A stretch of 64,000 bases of DNA from Chitinophagaceae bacterium (lineage in GTDB: Bacteria > Bacteroidota > Bacteroidia > Chitinophagales > Chitinophagaceae), in assembly GCA_019638625.1 (NCBI GenBank), contig JAHBTK010000001.1:487434-551433 (forward strand), read 5' to 3'. The position numbers were made by a program, and so were the translations under genes. Under the pieces are notes generated by a model. It saw only the letters and a list, made by a program, of their open reading frames with translations, made no database searches and was not told the DNA's origin. Positions within the stretch are counted from its first letter, which is position 1. Each line of letters opens with the position of its first letter. Of the stretch, positions 45,743 through 54,005 are shown piece after piece.

Positions 45743-46603
45743 ATGCCGAACAAATGGACAGGAAAGGGAAACCCCTATACCAAGCAGGAAGTCAGGGACC
45801 GACTTCAAAAAATAGTAGATCAAAAGAAGGCCATCATTGCCGCGGGTGCGGGTACGGGCATTAGTGCCAAGTTCATAGAAAAAGGAGGAGCCGACCTCAT
45901 CATCATATACAATTCCGGTCGTTTTCGGATGTCCGGCCACGGCTCCACGGCGGGCATGATGGCCTATGGCGATGCCAATGCCGTGGCCATGGAGATTGGG
46001 GAGTTCGAAGTGTTGCCTGTGGTTGATGAAATTCCGGTGATCTGCGGGGTGCATGGTAGCGATCCCCGCCGGAGAATGTGGCATTTTTTGGGGAAGGTGA
46101 AGGATATGGGCTTTTCGGGCGTCAACAATTTCCCCACCCATTCCATTATAGACGGTCACTTTAGGAACGTACTCGAAGAAACGGGGATGAGTTTTCAAAA
46201 GGAGGTTGAGATGGTAGATCTGGCCACCCGAATGGATATGTTCTCCATTGTCTATGTCGCCAAGCCCGAAGAGGCCGTTCAAATGGCCGATGTCGGCGCC
46301 GATGCCATCATCGCCCACGTGGGAACAACCGTTGGCGGATCCATCGGGGTCACCGGCGCCACCGTTTCCATGGATGCTGCCCTGGAGCGTACCCAGGCCA
46401 TAGTGGATGCCGTGAAGAAGGCCAACCACGATACCTTTTTCCTGGCGCATGGTGGGCCGATCAACACGCCCGAAGACGTGCGGTATGCGCTGGACCACGT
46501 TAATGGTCTGCACGGATTTGTGGGGGCCTCCTCCCTGGAAAGAATGGGCGTGGAGCAGTCGTTGACCAATCTCACCAAAGAATTTAAATCGTTAACCTTA
46601 TAA
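45743..46603 (+). CDS. Phosphoenolpyruvate hydrolase-family TIM-barrel protein
   Basis: 286 residues of the PF09370 family (labelled TIM-barrel signal transduction or PEP hydrolase-like). Seen: NPYTKQEVRDRLQKIVDQKKAIIAAGAGTGISAKFIEKGGADLIIIYNSGRFRM at the start, DEIPVICGVHGSDPRRRMWHFLGKVKDMGFSGVNNFPTHSIIDG, DVGADAIIAHVGTTVGGSIG and FLAHGGPINTPEDVRYAL near the end. Cytoplasmic. Usually paired with a UPF0261 gene, here broken just upstream. Chemistry unproven; a retro-aldol or lyase reaction on a small acid is likely from the fold. Codon usage is GC-rich compared with the genes before 44.8 kb. Confidence 0.85.
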   Translation: MPNKWTGKGNPYTKQEVRDRLQKIVDQKKAIIAAGAGTGISAKFIEKGGADLIIIYNSGRFRMSGHGSTAGMMAYGDANAVAMEIGEFEVLPVVDEIPVICGVHGSDPRRRMWHFLGKVKDMGFSGVNNFPTHSIIDGHFRNVLEETGMSFQKEVEMVDLATRMDMFSIVYVAKPEEAVQMADVGADAIIAHVGTTVGGSIGVTGATVSMDAALERTQAIVDAVKKANHDTFFLAHGGPINTPEDVRYALDHVNGLHGFVGASSLERMGVEQSLTNLTKEFKSLTL

Positions 46604-46615
46604 GGTATTCCGGCC

Positions 46616-47023
46616 ATGTCGAAGCAATGGAAGTTCGTTAAGGAAAAGGACCTGATGTTTGAAGAGATCGTAGGGCGGTTGCACTATTGGCATTATCACC
46701 CCGAGCTCATTGAGGGGGCAGATTCCTATATGGTGAAGGTGGTGGTGCCCGAAGGCATGGGCCACGATTTTCACCGGCATCCCAAAATGCACGAGATCCT
46801 ATATATTCTTAAGGGCAGGGCAGAACAGTGGATCGAGAACGAAGTACAGTTCCTGGAAGCAGGCGATTCGGTATATATTGATGCCGATGTGGTACACGGT
46901 ACCTTCAATGCCGGAAAGGGCGAACTCGAATTTTTGGCTGTACTGTCCCCCCCGGATGGTTGGGAAGCGGGCACCTTAGACGTAAGCCGGGAAGAACCCT
47001 ACGTGGGCTATCGGCGCAAATAA
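46616..47023 (+). CDS. Single-domain cupin protein
   Basis: 135 residues, one RmlC-like cupin. Metal-binding motif 1 reads GHDFHRHPKMHEILYILKGRAE (about 45-66) and motif 2 reads GDSVYIDADVVHGTFNAG (about 80-97); the two His, Glu and distal His are present. The N-terminus KFVKEKDLMFEEIVGRLHYWHYHPELIEGADSYM is longer than in a minimal cupin. Cytoplasmic, no signal peptide. It follows the PEP-hydrolase-like gene after 12 bases and shares its GC-rich composition. It could be an isomerase, epimerase or dioxygenase acting in the same pathway. Confidence 0.8.
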   Translation: MSKQWKFVKEKDLMFEEIVGRLHYWHYHPELIEGADSYMVKVVVPEGMGHDFHRHPKMHEILYILKGRAEQWIENEVQFLEAGDSVYIDADVVHGTFNAGKGELEFLAVLSPPDGWEAGTLDVSREEPYVGYRRK

Positions 47024-47085
47024 CAGATAAAACAATATTAATGGCGCGCCCAGGATTGGGGCGCCCAAAATAAATATCAAAGAAC

Positions 47086-50000
47086 ATGAAAAGCTTGCAC
47101 AGAGGCCTTTTGTTAACTGTATTTGGAGCCATCCTTTTGGGGGGCTGTACAGAGAAAAAGGGGCCACCGCCCCCGTTGACCTATACCGGAGAAAACCCAA
47201 GGGTTCAGGATCCGTTGAGCCCCGGGGATTCGCGAAGGCACATTCAGCTCCCGGAAGGTTTCAGTGCACGGCTTTTTGCGTCCGAGCCGGACATTATCAA
47301 CCCGATCGCCTTCGCATGGGACGAAAGGGGAAGATTGTGGGTGGTCCAATCCATGGACTATCCCCATGGACTGGCCAATGAGGTGGGCGGTGACCGGATC
47401 ACCATCTGCGAGGATACCAACGGAGATGGAAAGGCCGATAAATTTACCGATTTTGCTACCCATCAAAGCCTGTCCACCGGAATCACCCTGGTGAAGGGTG
47501 GAGCCATTGTTGCTCAGGCGCCCGATATGGTATTTTTGGAGGATACCGATGGCGATGATAAAATGGACAAGCGTACCGTTCTTTTCAGCGGGTTCGGAAC
47601 CTTCGACACCCATGCGGGGCCATCGGGCCTGCGTTATGGAATTGATAATGCAATCTGGGGCGCGGTGGGCTATTCGGGCTTTGAATACCAGTTTCAGGGA
47701 AAACCCGTGAATTTTACACGGGGCGTTTACCGTTTTGGAAAAAATGGTTCTTATCTGGAGCCCATCGGCCAGTTTGATAACAATACCTGGGGCATGGGCT
47801 ATAACGAAAACTTTGAGATTTTTGGCTCCACCGCCAACAATAACCACGCCTGTTATGTGGGGATCCCCTTAAGGCACTATGCGTATTTGGACAAGATGCC
47901 TTCCTGGGCCCTGAACGTCGATTTTATACAGGGACATTACGAAATAAGCCCCGTGGACACCATTCCATTGCAACAGGTAGATGTTCGTGGAGGGTTTACG
48001 GCTGCTTCGGGGGCCAATTTCTACACGGCGCGCAACTATCCCGAAGCATACCGCAACCAAATGTACGTAGCGGAGCCTACGGGCCATTTGGTGCATATCG
48101 CCAGGATCGTAAGGGACGGTGCGGGATATAAGGAAGAGGACGGAGGAAACATATTTGCCAGTACCGATGCCTGGACGGCTCCCGTTTTTGCCGAAACAGG
48201 CCCTGACGGGAACCTTTGGGTGGCTGATTGGTACAATCCTGTCATTCAGCATAATCCCGATCAGAGGGGTATGGACAACCAGATCTGGAATACCAACAAG
48301 GGGGAGGGCAATGCCCATGTCAATCCATTACGGGATTATAAGCATGGCAGGATTTACGTCATTGAATACAAGGGCGCCAAAAAATCTCCCATCTCCAAAT
48401 TGAAACGCGATAACCGTAAGGCCTTGCTGAAGGCCCTGCAAAGCGATAATCAATTCTGGCGGGTCACCGCACAGCGTTTGATCGTGGAGGAAAATAAAAA
48501 GGAACTGGTTCCCGACCTGATCAAAATGGCTGTGGACGAGTCCAGGACCGATAAGAACGGGCTTAACGCCCCGGCACTCCATGCCCTATGGACCCTCAAG
48601 GGCCTGGGAGCGTTGGACGGAAGCAATGTCGAAGCGAGCGAAGCCGTCGTAAAAGGATTGTCGGGCAAGAGCTTTGCGGTGAAACGGGCGGCCCTGGCTC
48701 TATTGCCCGAAACGACCGAAAGCAGTGAAAAGTTGGCCTCATCCGGACTTTTGACCGATCCGGATCCACAGGTACGGCTGGCGGCCATACTCAGGGCCGG
48801 GGAGCTTCCCGAATCCACGGGACTCTATACCCAAATGGAAAAGGCCATGGAGGACAGTGCCAATAGCTCCGATAAATGGCTGAACGCGGCGATCAGGGTT
48901 TATTTCAGGGAGATGAACTATGAATCGGTGGATGCCGCTTCCGTTGATATCCTGGTGCCTTCGGCAGAAGAGGCGAAAACGGTTTGGAGCTATACCGATA
49001 CCCGCCCGGCAGACGATTGGATGTCCACTGATTTTGATGACGCCTCCTGGAAAAAAGGAGAATCCATGTTCGGCGGAAAATCCGTCCAAAAAGCGAAAAC
49101 ATCCTGGACCTCCGATGATATTTGGCTGAGACGGGAAGTACAGATCAATAGGGAAATTGATGAACCGGTACTGAAGATAGTGCACGACGACGATTATGAA
49201 GTGTACGTAAACGGGAAACTATTCTTTGCGGAGACCGGGGCCAGCGGGTTGGAATACAAGTATATAAAGCTGGGCAATGAAAAGGGGAAACTTTTCAAAA
49301 AGGGCAAAAATACCATTGCGGTTCATTGTCGCAATACGGGCGGGGATCAGTTTATTGATATGGGCTTTGGCAAGATCGGAAAAATAAAGGCCGATATTAC
49401 CTTTGAACTTCAGACCGTACCCCAGGAAATGGCGTTCGACAAAACAGTGCTCCAGGCTACGGCGGGGCAAACCATTGAGATCAAATTGATGAACAAGGAC
49501 CAAATGCCGCACAACCTGGTAGTGGTATCCCCCGGCAGCCTGAACGATTTCGGGGCCATGGTGGAAGCCTTCGTGACGACCCCGGAAGCCGAAAAAATGG
49601 GATATGTCCCAAAATCGAGGTATGTTCTGGGAAGCACCAAAATGTTGGCCCCCAATGAGCGTGGGTCCCTGCTCCTTACCCTGCCCAATATCCCCGGCAG
49701 GTATCCCTTTGTGTGTACCTTTCCGGGCCATTGGCAGATGATGCAGGGAGTCATTATCGTTACCGCTCCCGGATCCTATATCTCCGAGAATAAGAACGCC
49801 CCGAACATAACCGTCATGGGTGGGGGCGGATCGCATGATTTTTTAAAATTCTTTGGTGTGGCCGATGGTAAAATATTGAGCGATAACGGAAAGAACAATG
49901 TGGTTTATACAGAGAACTCTGCGGAAATGGGTGCTATGCTGCCCGCTACGGACCTATTGCTCTTAAGCAACAACAAGCCTGTAGATATAGCGACACGCAA

Positions 50001-50445
50001 GATCATTATGGACAGGGTCAACACCGGGGAAATGAGCATGCTCATCTATCATCCCGGCACATGGTACAATTGGGAGGATTGGCCCGAATACAATAAGCAG
50101 CTCGTAGGCGGTGGGTCCCGTTCCCATGAAGCCCTGCAGGAATTTGAGGTACGGGTGGTCAAACCAGATCATCCCATCATGAAAGGAGTCCCCAGGACCT
50201 TTCGGATCGTGGACGAGCTGTATCGTTGGGAAAAGGACCCCGGTGCGGAGATAGAGGTCTTAGCCATCGGCAAAGGGTTGAAATCGGGGGCAGAATATCC
50301 GGCGGTCTGGGTAGTGAAGCACCCCAACGCCAAAATTGTGGGCAATACGCTTGGGCACGATGCAAGGGCGCACGGGCATAAGGCCTATCAGACGATACTG
50401 AAAAATAGTGCGGATTGGGCGAAGAAGCAAAAAGCAGTGCACTAA
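47086..50445 (+). CDS. Giant lipoprotein: beta-propeller, HEAT repeats, cupredoxin and ThuA-like domain
   Basis: 1119 residues. The lipoprotein signal ends at LLGGC (Cys21). Domains in order: PVC-type DUF7133/sorbosone-dehydrogenase-like propeller (about 50-440, FAWDERGRLWVVQSMDYPHG, DTNGDGKADKFTDF); HEAT-like repeats (about 450-610); a galactose-binding-like jelly roll (about 640-765, TDFDDASWKKGESMFGG, EVYVNGKLF); an azurin-type copper domain (about 780-895) with His809, Cys877, His882 and Met886; and a ThuA-like domain (about 900-1119, MGGGGSHDFLKFF, LIYHPGTWYNW, GNTLGHDARAHG). No CxxCH haem motif, though many relatives carry a cytochrome c there. Probably a surface or periplasmic sugar oxidoreductase. 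Last gene of the GC-rich island; the next gene's 5' region starts right after its stop. Confidence 0.83.
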   Translation: MKSLHRGLLLTVFGAILLGGCTEKKGPPPPLTYTGENPRVQDPLSPGDSRRHIQLPEGFSARLFASEPDIINPIAFAWDERGRLWVVQSMDYPHGLANEVGGDRITICEDTNGDGKADKFTDFATHQSLSTGITLVKGGAIVAQAPDMVFLEDTDGDDKMDKRTVLFSGFGTFDTHAGPSGLRYGIDNAIWGAVGYSGFEYQFQGKPVNFTRGVYRFGKNGSYLEPIGQFDNNTWGMGYNENFEIFGSTANNNHACYVGIPLRHYAYLDKMPSWALNVDFIQGHYEISPVDTIPLQQVDVRGGFTAASGANFYTARNYPEAYRNQMYVAEPTGHLVHIARIVRDGAGYKEEDGGNIFASTDAWTAPVFAETGPDGNLWVADWYNPVIQHNPDQRGMDNQIWNTNKGEGNAHVNPLRDYKHGRIYVIEYKGAKKSPISKLKRDNRKALLKALQSDNQFWRVTAQRLIVEENKKELVPDLIKMAVDESRTDKNGLNAPALHALWTLKGLGALDGSNVEASEAVVKGLSGKSFAVKRAALALLPETTESSEKLASSGLLTDPDPQVRLAAILRAGELPESTGLYTQMEKAMEDSANSSDKWLNAAIRVYFREMNYESVDAASVDILVPSAEEAKTVWSYTDTRPADDWMSTDFDDASWKKGESMFGGKSVQKAKTSWTSDDIWLRREVQINREIDEPVLKIVHDDDYEVYVNGKLFFAETGASGLEYKYIKLGNEKGKLFKKGKNTIAVHCRNTGGDQFIDMGFGKIGKIKADITFELQTVPQEMAFDKTVLQATAGQTIEIKLMNKDQMPHNLVVVSPGSLNDFGAMVEAFVTTPEAEKMGYVPKSRYVLGSTKMLAPNERGSLLLTLPNIPGRYPFVCTFPGHWQMMQGVIIVTAPGSYISENKNAPNITVMGGGGSHDFLKFFGVADGKILSDNGKNNVVYTENSAEMGAMLPATDLLLLSNNKPVDIATRKIIMDRVNTGEMSMLIYHPGTWYNWEDWPEYNKQLVGGGSRSHEALQEFEVRVVKPDHPIMKGVPRTFRIVDELYRWEKDPGAEIEVLAIGKGLKSGAEYPAVWVVKHPNAKIVGNTLGHDARAHGHKAYQTILKNSADWAKKQKAVH

Positions 50446-50468
50446 CTTTTATACAACAAACAGGCGGC

Positions 50469-51482
50469 TTGACAATAAGAAAAATAATTTGGATAACAGG
50501 TTGTTTGGTTTTGATATCCGGATGGGTAATGGCCCAGGAAAAACTCTCGGAGGTCGACATTAAAGACCTGTATGTTCGTGATCCTTATATCCTGGCGCAT
50601 GCACCAACGCAGACTTACTGCCTGTATAAAACCGCTATGCGTAACGGTGAAGACGGGAAACCTGTGAGTGGGGTGGTCGCTTATAAAAGTAAAGACCTGC
50701 AAACCTGGAAGGGACCCTATACTGTTTTTACCACACCTGCGGATAACTGGATCACGGGGGCGATATGGGCCCCGGAGGTACATTATTACAGGGGAAAATA
50801 TTACCTGTTTGCAACCATGAACTCCGCTATAGAATGGAAAAAGCAACGGGAAGGTTTTCCGAAATATACATTCAGGGGAACACAGATATTTTATGCGGAT
50901 AACCCCGACGGACCATTTCTCTCTTTTGAGCACAAGGAACCGCATACTCCTATGGACAGGATGGCCCTTGATGGTACATTGTGGGAAGAAAACGGAATTC
51001 CATATATGATATATTGCCACGAATGGGTGCAGATTGAGGACGGAACCATGGAGCTCGTACAACTGGAGCAGGATCTTTCACGCCCGGTAGGCGAATCGCT
51101 CACATTGTTTCATGCTTCCGCGGCGCCCTGGTCTACGGGCAATACGCGGAAAGACGGCACGACTACCTATGTGACCGACGGTTGTTTTGTATATCGTACA
51201 AAAGCCGGTAAATTATTGATGATATGGTCGAGCTTCAGGAATGGGCAATATGCTATAGGGACTGCGGAGTCTGTTACCGGTAAGGTCAGCGGTCCCTGGA
51301 TACAACAGCCGGACCTGTTGTTTGAAGAACATGGTGGGCACGGTATGTTGTTCAAAACATTTGAGGGAAAACTGATGCTGACCTTTCACGGCCCGAACAG
51401 CCCTGCCGGAAGTGAACGGATGAAGATATTTGAAGTGGAAGACACCGGGGCGACACTGAAGTTGAAAAAGCAATTGCAATAG
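50469..51482 (+). CDS. Secreted GH43-like glycosidase, copy 1 (start codon changed)
   Basis: 337 residues from a TTG start. A signal peptide ends at VMA-QE. It is a five-bladed GH43-clan propeller: VRDPYILAHAPTQTYCLYKTAMR with the typical first-blade Asp, NWITGAIWAPEVHYYRGKYYLFAT, MDRMALDGTLWEENGIPYMIYCHEW (candidate catalytic acids) and EHGGHGMLFKTFEGKLMLTFHGPN with a likely metal-binding His. Compared with the copy at 55677, the expected ATG is ATA at 50475. TTG at 50469 is the nearest usable start; without it the frame opens only inside the preceding gene. The gene body is intact, so it may still be expressed at a low level. Confidence 0.75.
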   Translation: MTIRKIIWITGCLVLISGWVMAQEKLSEVDIKDLYVRDPYILAHAPTQTYCLYKTAMRNGEDGKPVSGVVAYKSKDLQTWKGPYTVFTTPADNWITGAIWAPEVHYYRGKYYLFATMNSAIEWKKQREGFPKYTFRGTQIFYADNPDGPFLSFEHKEPHTPMDRMALDGTLWEENGIPYMIYCHEWVQIEDGTMELVQLEQDLSRPVGESLTLFHASAAPWSTGNTRKDGTTTYVTDGCFVYRTKAGKLLMIWSSFRNGQYAIGTAESVTGKVSGPWIQQPDLLFEEHGGHGMLFKTFEGKLMLTFHGPNSPAGSERMKIFEVEDTGATLKLKKQLQ

Positions 51483-51483
51483 A

Positions 51484-52167
51484 ATGATGAATAAAAGTAC
51501 CAGGTTGCTTTTGTGTTGTATTGTAGTGGTTTGTACTCAAACAGCGCTTCAGGCACAATGGGACAGCACGTATCGCCCGGATATCTACAAAGCCCGGGTA
51601 GAGTTGTTTACCTCGCTGCCTGCAGGTAAAAAGGATATGGTGTTTTACGGCAACAGTATTACATTCTGGGGAGATTGGCCGGAATTGCTGGGAAGCAGAA
51701 ACGTTAAGAACAGGGGTATTCCGGGTGATACCGGTTTTGGATTGCTGGAGCTGTTGTCAAAAACAATGAACGGAAAACCCAAAAGAGTTTTCATAATGAT
51801 CGGCATCAATGACCTGGCGAGGGGTATTCCACAGGATGTGATCATCAACAATTATAAACGGATGGCAGCATGCATCCGGGCGGGATCACCCGAAACAAAG
51901 ATCTACTTTCAGTCGCTGCTACCTGTAAATGAAAGTTTCGGAAAACTGAAAAACCACTATCGGAGGGCCGATGAAATTCCGATAATAAATGATTTCCTGC
52001 GAAAATGGACACAGGAAGAGGGAATAGGTTATGTGGATCTGTTTAATGCAATGGCAGATGAGAATGGCCGGCTAAAAGCATCTTACACCTGGGATGGTGT
52101 ACATTTATCACTGGAAGGGTACCGGACATGGGTATCAGTATTAAGGAAAGAAAAGCTGATCAGGTAA
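51484..52167 (+). CDS. Secreted SGNH/GDSL-family esterase
   Basis: 227 residues, signal peptide ending near LQA-QW. SGNH blocks: block I KDMVFYGNSITFWGD, a variant with N-S-I where Ser is the nucleophile (about 58), block II around the GIPGDTGF Gly, block III MIGINDLARG with Asn, and block V YTWDGVHLSLEGY with Asp and His (about 202-205). Likely a carbohydrate O-acetyl esterase. The start codon lies 1 base after the stop of the GH43-like gene, so the two form a unit. No counterpart lies between the second GH43-like copy and its downstream gene. Confidence 0.87.
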   Translation: MMNKSTRLLLCCIVVVCTQTALQAQWDSTYRPDIYKARVELFTSLPAGKKDMVFYGNSITFWGDWPELLGSRNVKNRGIPGDTGFGLLELLSKTMNGKPKRVFIMIGINDLARGIPQDVIINNYKRMAACIRAGSPETKIYFQSLLPVNESFGKLKNHYRRADEIPIINDFLRKWTQEEGIGYVDLFNAMADENGRLKASYTWDGVHLSLEGYRTWVSVLRKEKLIR

Positions 52168-52286
52168 GGGGTACTGGTCTCTGCAGGAGCGTCGAACAAA
52201 TGCCTCATTTTTTTGGCATGACAAATACGGAGGAATTTGTCACCCCCCGCTGCGGCGGAGAGAGGTCTGCTGTACCTTCCCTTACC

Positions 52287-52327
52287 GTCACCTCGATCCC
52301 AACCGAAGGTCGGGAGAGAGGTCTGCC
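52287..52327 (+). repeat. Dispersed palindromic repeat, forward copy
   Basis: gtcacctcgatcccaaccg... to gagagaggtctg. The ccaaccgaaggtcggga core is identical to that of the copy at 45263-45303. Confidence 0.75.
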
Positions 52328-52530
52328 GACTATAGAAGTTGTTCGTAAATTAAGATACTGCACAGCTTCAACAGACCTGCCTGCCGCAGGCTGGTCTCTC
52401 CTCTCCCTCCTGCGTCGGGTTCGTCGGGATGACGGGTAAGAGATTGAGTAATTGGATATTTTGTTTTAATGCTGGTTGTAAAATACATTAGCATCCGCCG
52501 TCTGCTTTCCGCAAGAGTGCTGAACAGATG

Positions 52531-52743
52531 CCTCTCCCGAAGGTTCGGTACCGGCATGACAAATACGGAGTACGTTGTCACCCCGAAGCACTGAGGGGTC
52601 TATTCTCTGCAAGAGTGCCGAAACCGGTACCCGACCCCTTCAGCATGGCAAAAGAAAGTACCATGTTTATGTAGGATAGTAGGAACCCGTCTGGTTTTTC
52701 AAAAGTACATTTAGTTGAATGCCCCTGCATAAAAACAAACTCA
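52531..52743 (+). repeat. Segmental duplication, copy 1
   Basis: Nearly identical by eye to 56882-57090, from cctctcccga to the cctgcataaaa that precedes or begins the lipoprotein reading frame in each copy. Only scattered single-base differences and a 1-base gap (cccctgc against actccctgc) are seen. Confidence 0.85.
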
Positions 52744-52800
52744 ATGAAGAAATACCTGCCTGTATTGGCGGCGGCTGCCATGTTGTTTTCAAATAGATGA
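52744..52800 (+). pseudogene. Signal-peptide-only remnant of the lipoprotein duplicated at 57069
   Basis: ATG AAG AAA TAC ... encodes MKKYLPVLAAAAMLFSNR and then a stop. It aligns with the signal peptide at 57100-57146 (KKYLPIWTAAVLFSAC) and breaks off just where the lipobox Cys should be. Everything after the signal is lost and replaced by unrelated AT-rich DNA leading to the dehydrogenase gene. Here the ATG is present that is ATA in the full-length copy. Confidence 0.75.
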
Positions 52801-52950
52801 ATGAGCCATCTTTCCGGATTAACAGCATCCTATTGGCAAACCCTATATTACATGCTCGGTTAGCGCATAGAATATAATGCAATAACTCGTATACTGTTCA
52901 GGAGTATCCATCACACAGATATCTTAAAAAATTTATCTTATATTGCGTTG

Positions 52951-52982
52951 TTTGTAAAATCGCCTAATTATAAATACTTTAT
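52951..52982 (+). promoter_or_regulatory. Candidate Bacteroidota promoter for the dehydrogenase/kinase pair
   Basis: TTTG at 52951-52954, a 20-base spacer and TACTTTAT at 52975-52982, close to the TTTG / TAnnTTTG consensus with good spacing. The ATG at 52992 would then follow with almost no leader, which is possible but tight, so confidence is moderate. Confidence 0.4.
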
Positions 52983-52991
52983 TACTTGCGT

Positions 52992-54005
52992 ATGACACCG
53001 CATATTATTATCGTTAACTCCAGCACATTCGGAAAACATTTCGCAGACCATGTAAAAACCCTCAAAAGTTTCGCTACGTTAGAAAGTGTTGATGTACCTT
53101 CTAATATTGACGAGGAAAGCCTCGCCGAAAAAATTAAACACGCCGATGGCATTATAGCAAGTGTAACGCCTAAGTTTGGCAAAAAAACTTTAGAGCAATG
53201 CAGCAAATTAATTTTACTGGCCCGTCACGGTATTGGTTGCGATAATGTACATTTACCCACCGCAACAGAGTTGGGTATAAGAGTGAGTCGTGTGCAGGGT
53301 TTGGTTGAGCGTGAAGCAGTAGCTGAATATGCCGTTTCATTGCTGTTAGCAGGCGCCCGTTGCGTACCGAAAGGTTCAGAGGCGGTAAAGCAAAGCAAAT
53401 GGGCTGCACGCTCTAAAATGATTGGCATGGAACTATGTGGTAAAACAATCGGCATAATTGGTTTAGGTAATATAGGTTCGCGCAGTGCAGAAATATTAGG
53501 CAAAGGCTTTAATGCAAAAATCATTGCTTCCGACCCGTATATTGCTAAGGAGAGATTTGCTGAGTTTGGCGCCAAAGAAGTGTCTTTAGATGAGTTGATC
53601 AAAACTTCCAATGCCATATTATTCCATTGCCCGTTAACAGATGAAACAAGCCGAATGTTAGATACAGCACAGTTTAGCCAATTGCAAAAAGGTTGCGTGT
53701 TAGTAAACACATGTCGTGGAGAGTTGGTAAATGAAGACGCCCTTTATGAAGCATTAAAAACCGGAAAATTAGGCGCCTACGCAACGGATGTTGTAGAGGG
53801 GGAGCCTATTGATGGTGAGCACCGGCTTGCCAAATTAGATAACGTAATTATTACCCCGCACCTGGGTGGTTATAGCTGGGAATCCTTGTATGGCATGGGG
53901 CAAACGATGGTGGATGATATGGTTGCCGTCTTCCAAAATAATGGTAACGCGGGCGAATTAGCAAATCCTGAAGTGTTGGAAAAGAAATATCGCACATGGC
54001 ATTAA
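52992..54005 (+). CDS. D-2-hydroxyacid dehydrogenase (phosphoglycerate dehydrogenase-like)
   Basis: 337 residues, NAD-dependent oxidoreductase of the D-isomer 2-hydroxyacid dehydrogenase family. Seen: the NAD-binding loop GKTIGIIGLGNIGSRSAEILG (about 152-172) followed by an acidic ASDPYI strand end, substrate Arg in NTCRGELVNEDAL (about 237), the ATDVVEGEPI segment and catalytic His in ITPHLGGYSWES (about 288). Cytoplasmic. Its end overlaps the kinase start by 10 bases, so the pair is translationally coupled. Codon usage, with many TTA Leu codons, is AT-richer than the flanking GH43-like genes. Confidence 0.88.
   Translation: MTPHIIIVNSSTFGKHFADHVKTLKSFATLESVDVPSNIDEESLAEKIKHADGIIASVTPKFGKKTLEQCSKLILLARHGIGCDNVHLPTATELGIRVSRVQGLVEREAVAEYAVSLLLAGARCVPKGSEAVKQSKWAARSKMIGMELCGKTIGIIGLGNIGSRSAEILGKGFNAKIIASDPYIAKERFAEFGAKEVSLDELIKTSNAILFHCPLTDETSRMLDTAQFSQLQKGCVLVNTCRGELVNEDALYEALKTGKLGAYATDVVEGEPIDGEHRLAKLDNVIITPHLGGYSWESLYGMGQTMVDDMVAVFQNNGNAGELANPEVLEKKYRTWH

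Larger units (their letters stand above)
52168..52743. repeat. Repeat mosaic with duplicated segment
   Basis: No gene. It holds two ggcatgacaaatacgga units (near 52216 and 52553), a forward dispersed palindrome (52287-52327), a cctgcctgccgcaggctgg palindrome (near 52377) and, from 52531 on, a segment nearly identical to 56882-57087, including ccccgaagcactgaggggtc and gtaccatgtttatgtaggat. The latter is the 5' flank of the lipoprotein gene duplicated downstream. Confidence 0.7.

Noticed and set aside
45683..46513. Minus-strand open frame of 276 codons opposite the PEP-hydrolase-like gene
   Set aside because: Shadow of a GC-rich coding sequence; the + strand reading has conserved family motifs.
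47113..47847. Minus-strand open frame of 244 codons opposite the giant lipoprotein gene
   Set aside because: Same reason: high-GC codons of the + strand gene leave the opposite frame open.
47086..50445. Cytochrome c domain expected in propeller-HEAT proteins
   Set aside because: No CxxCH motif occurs in the whole translation; the copper domain takes its place.
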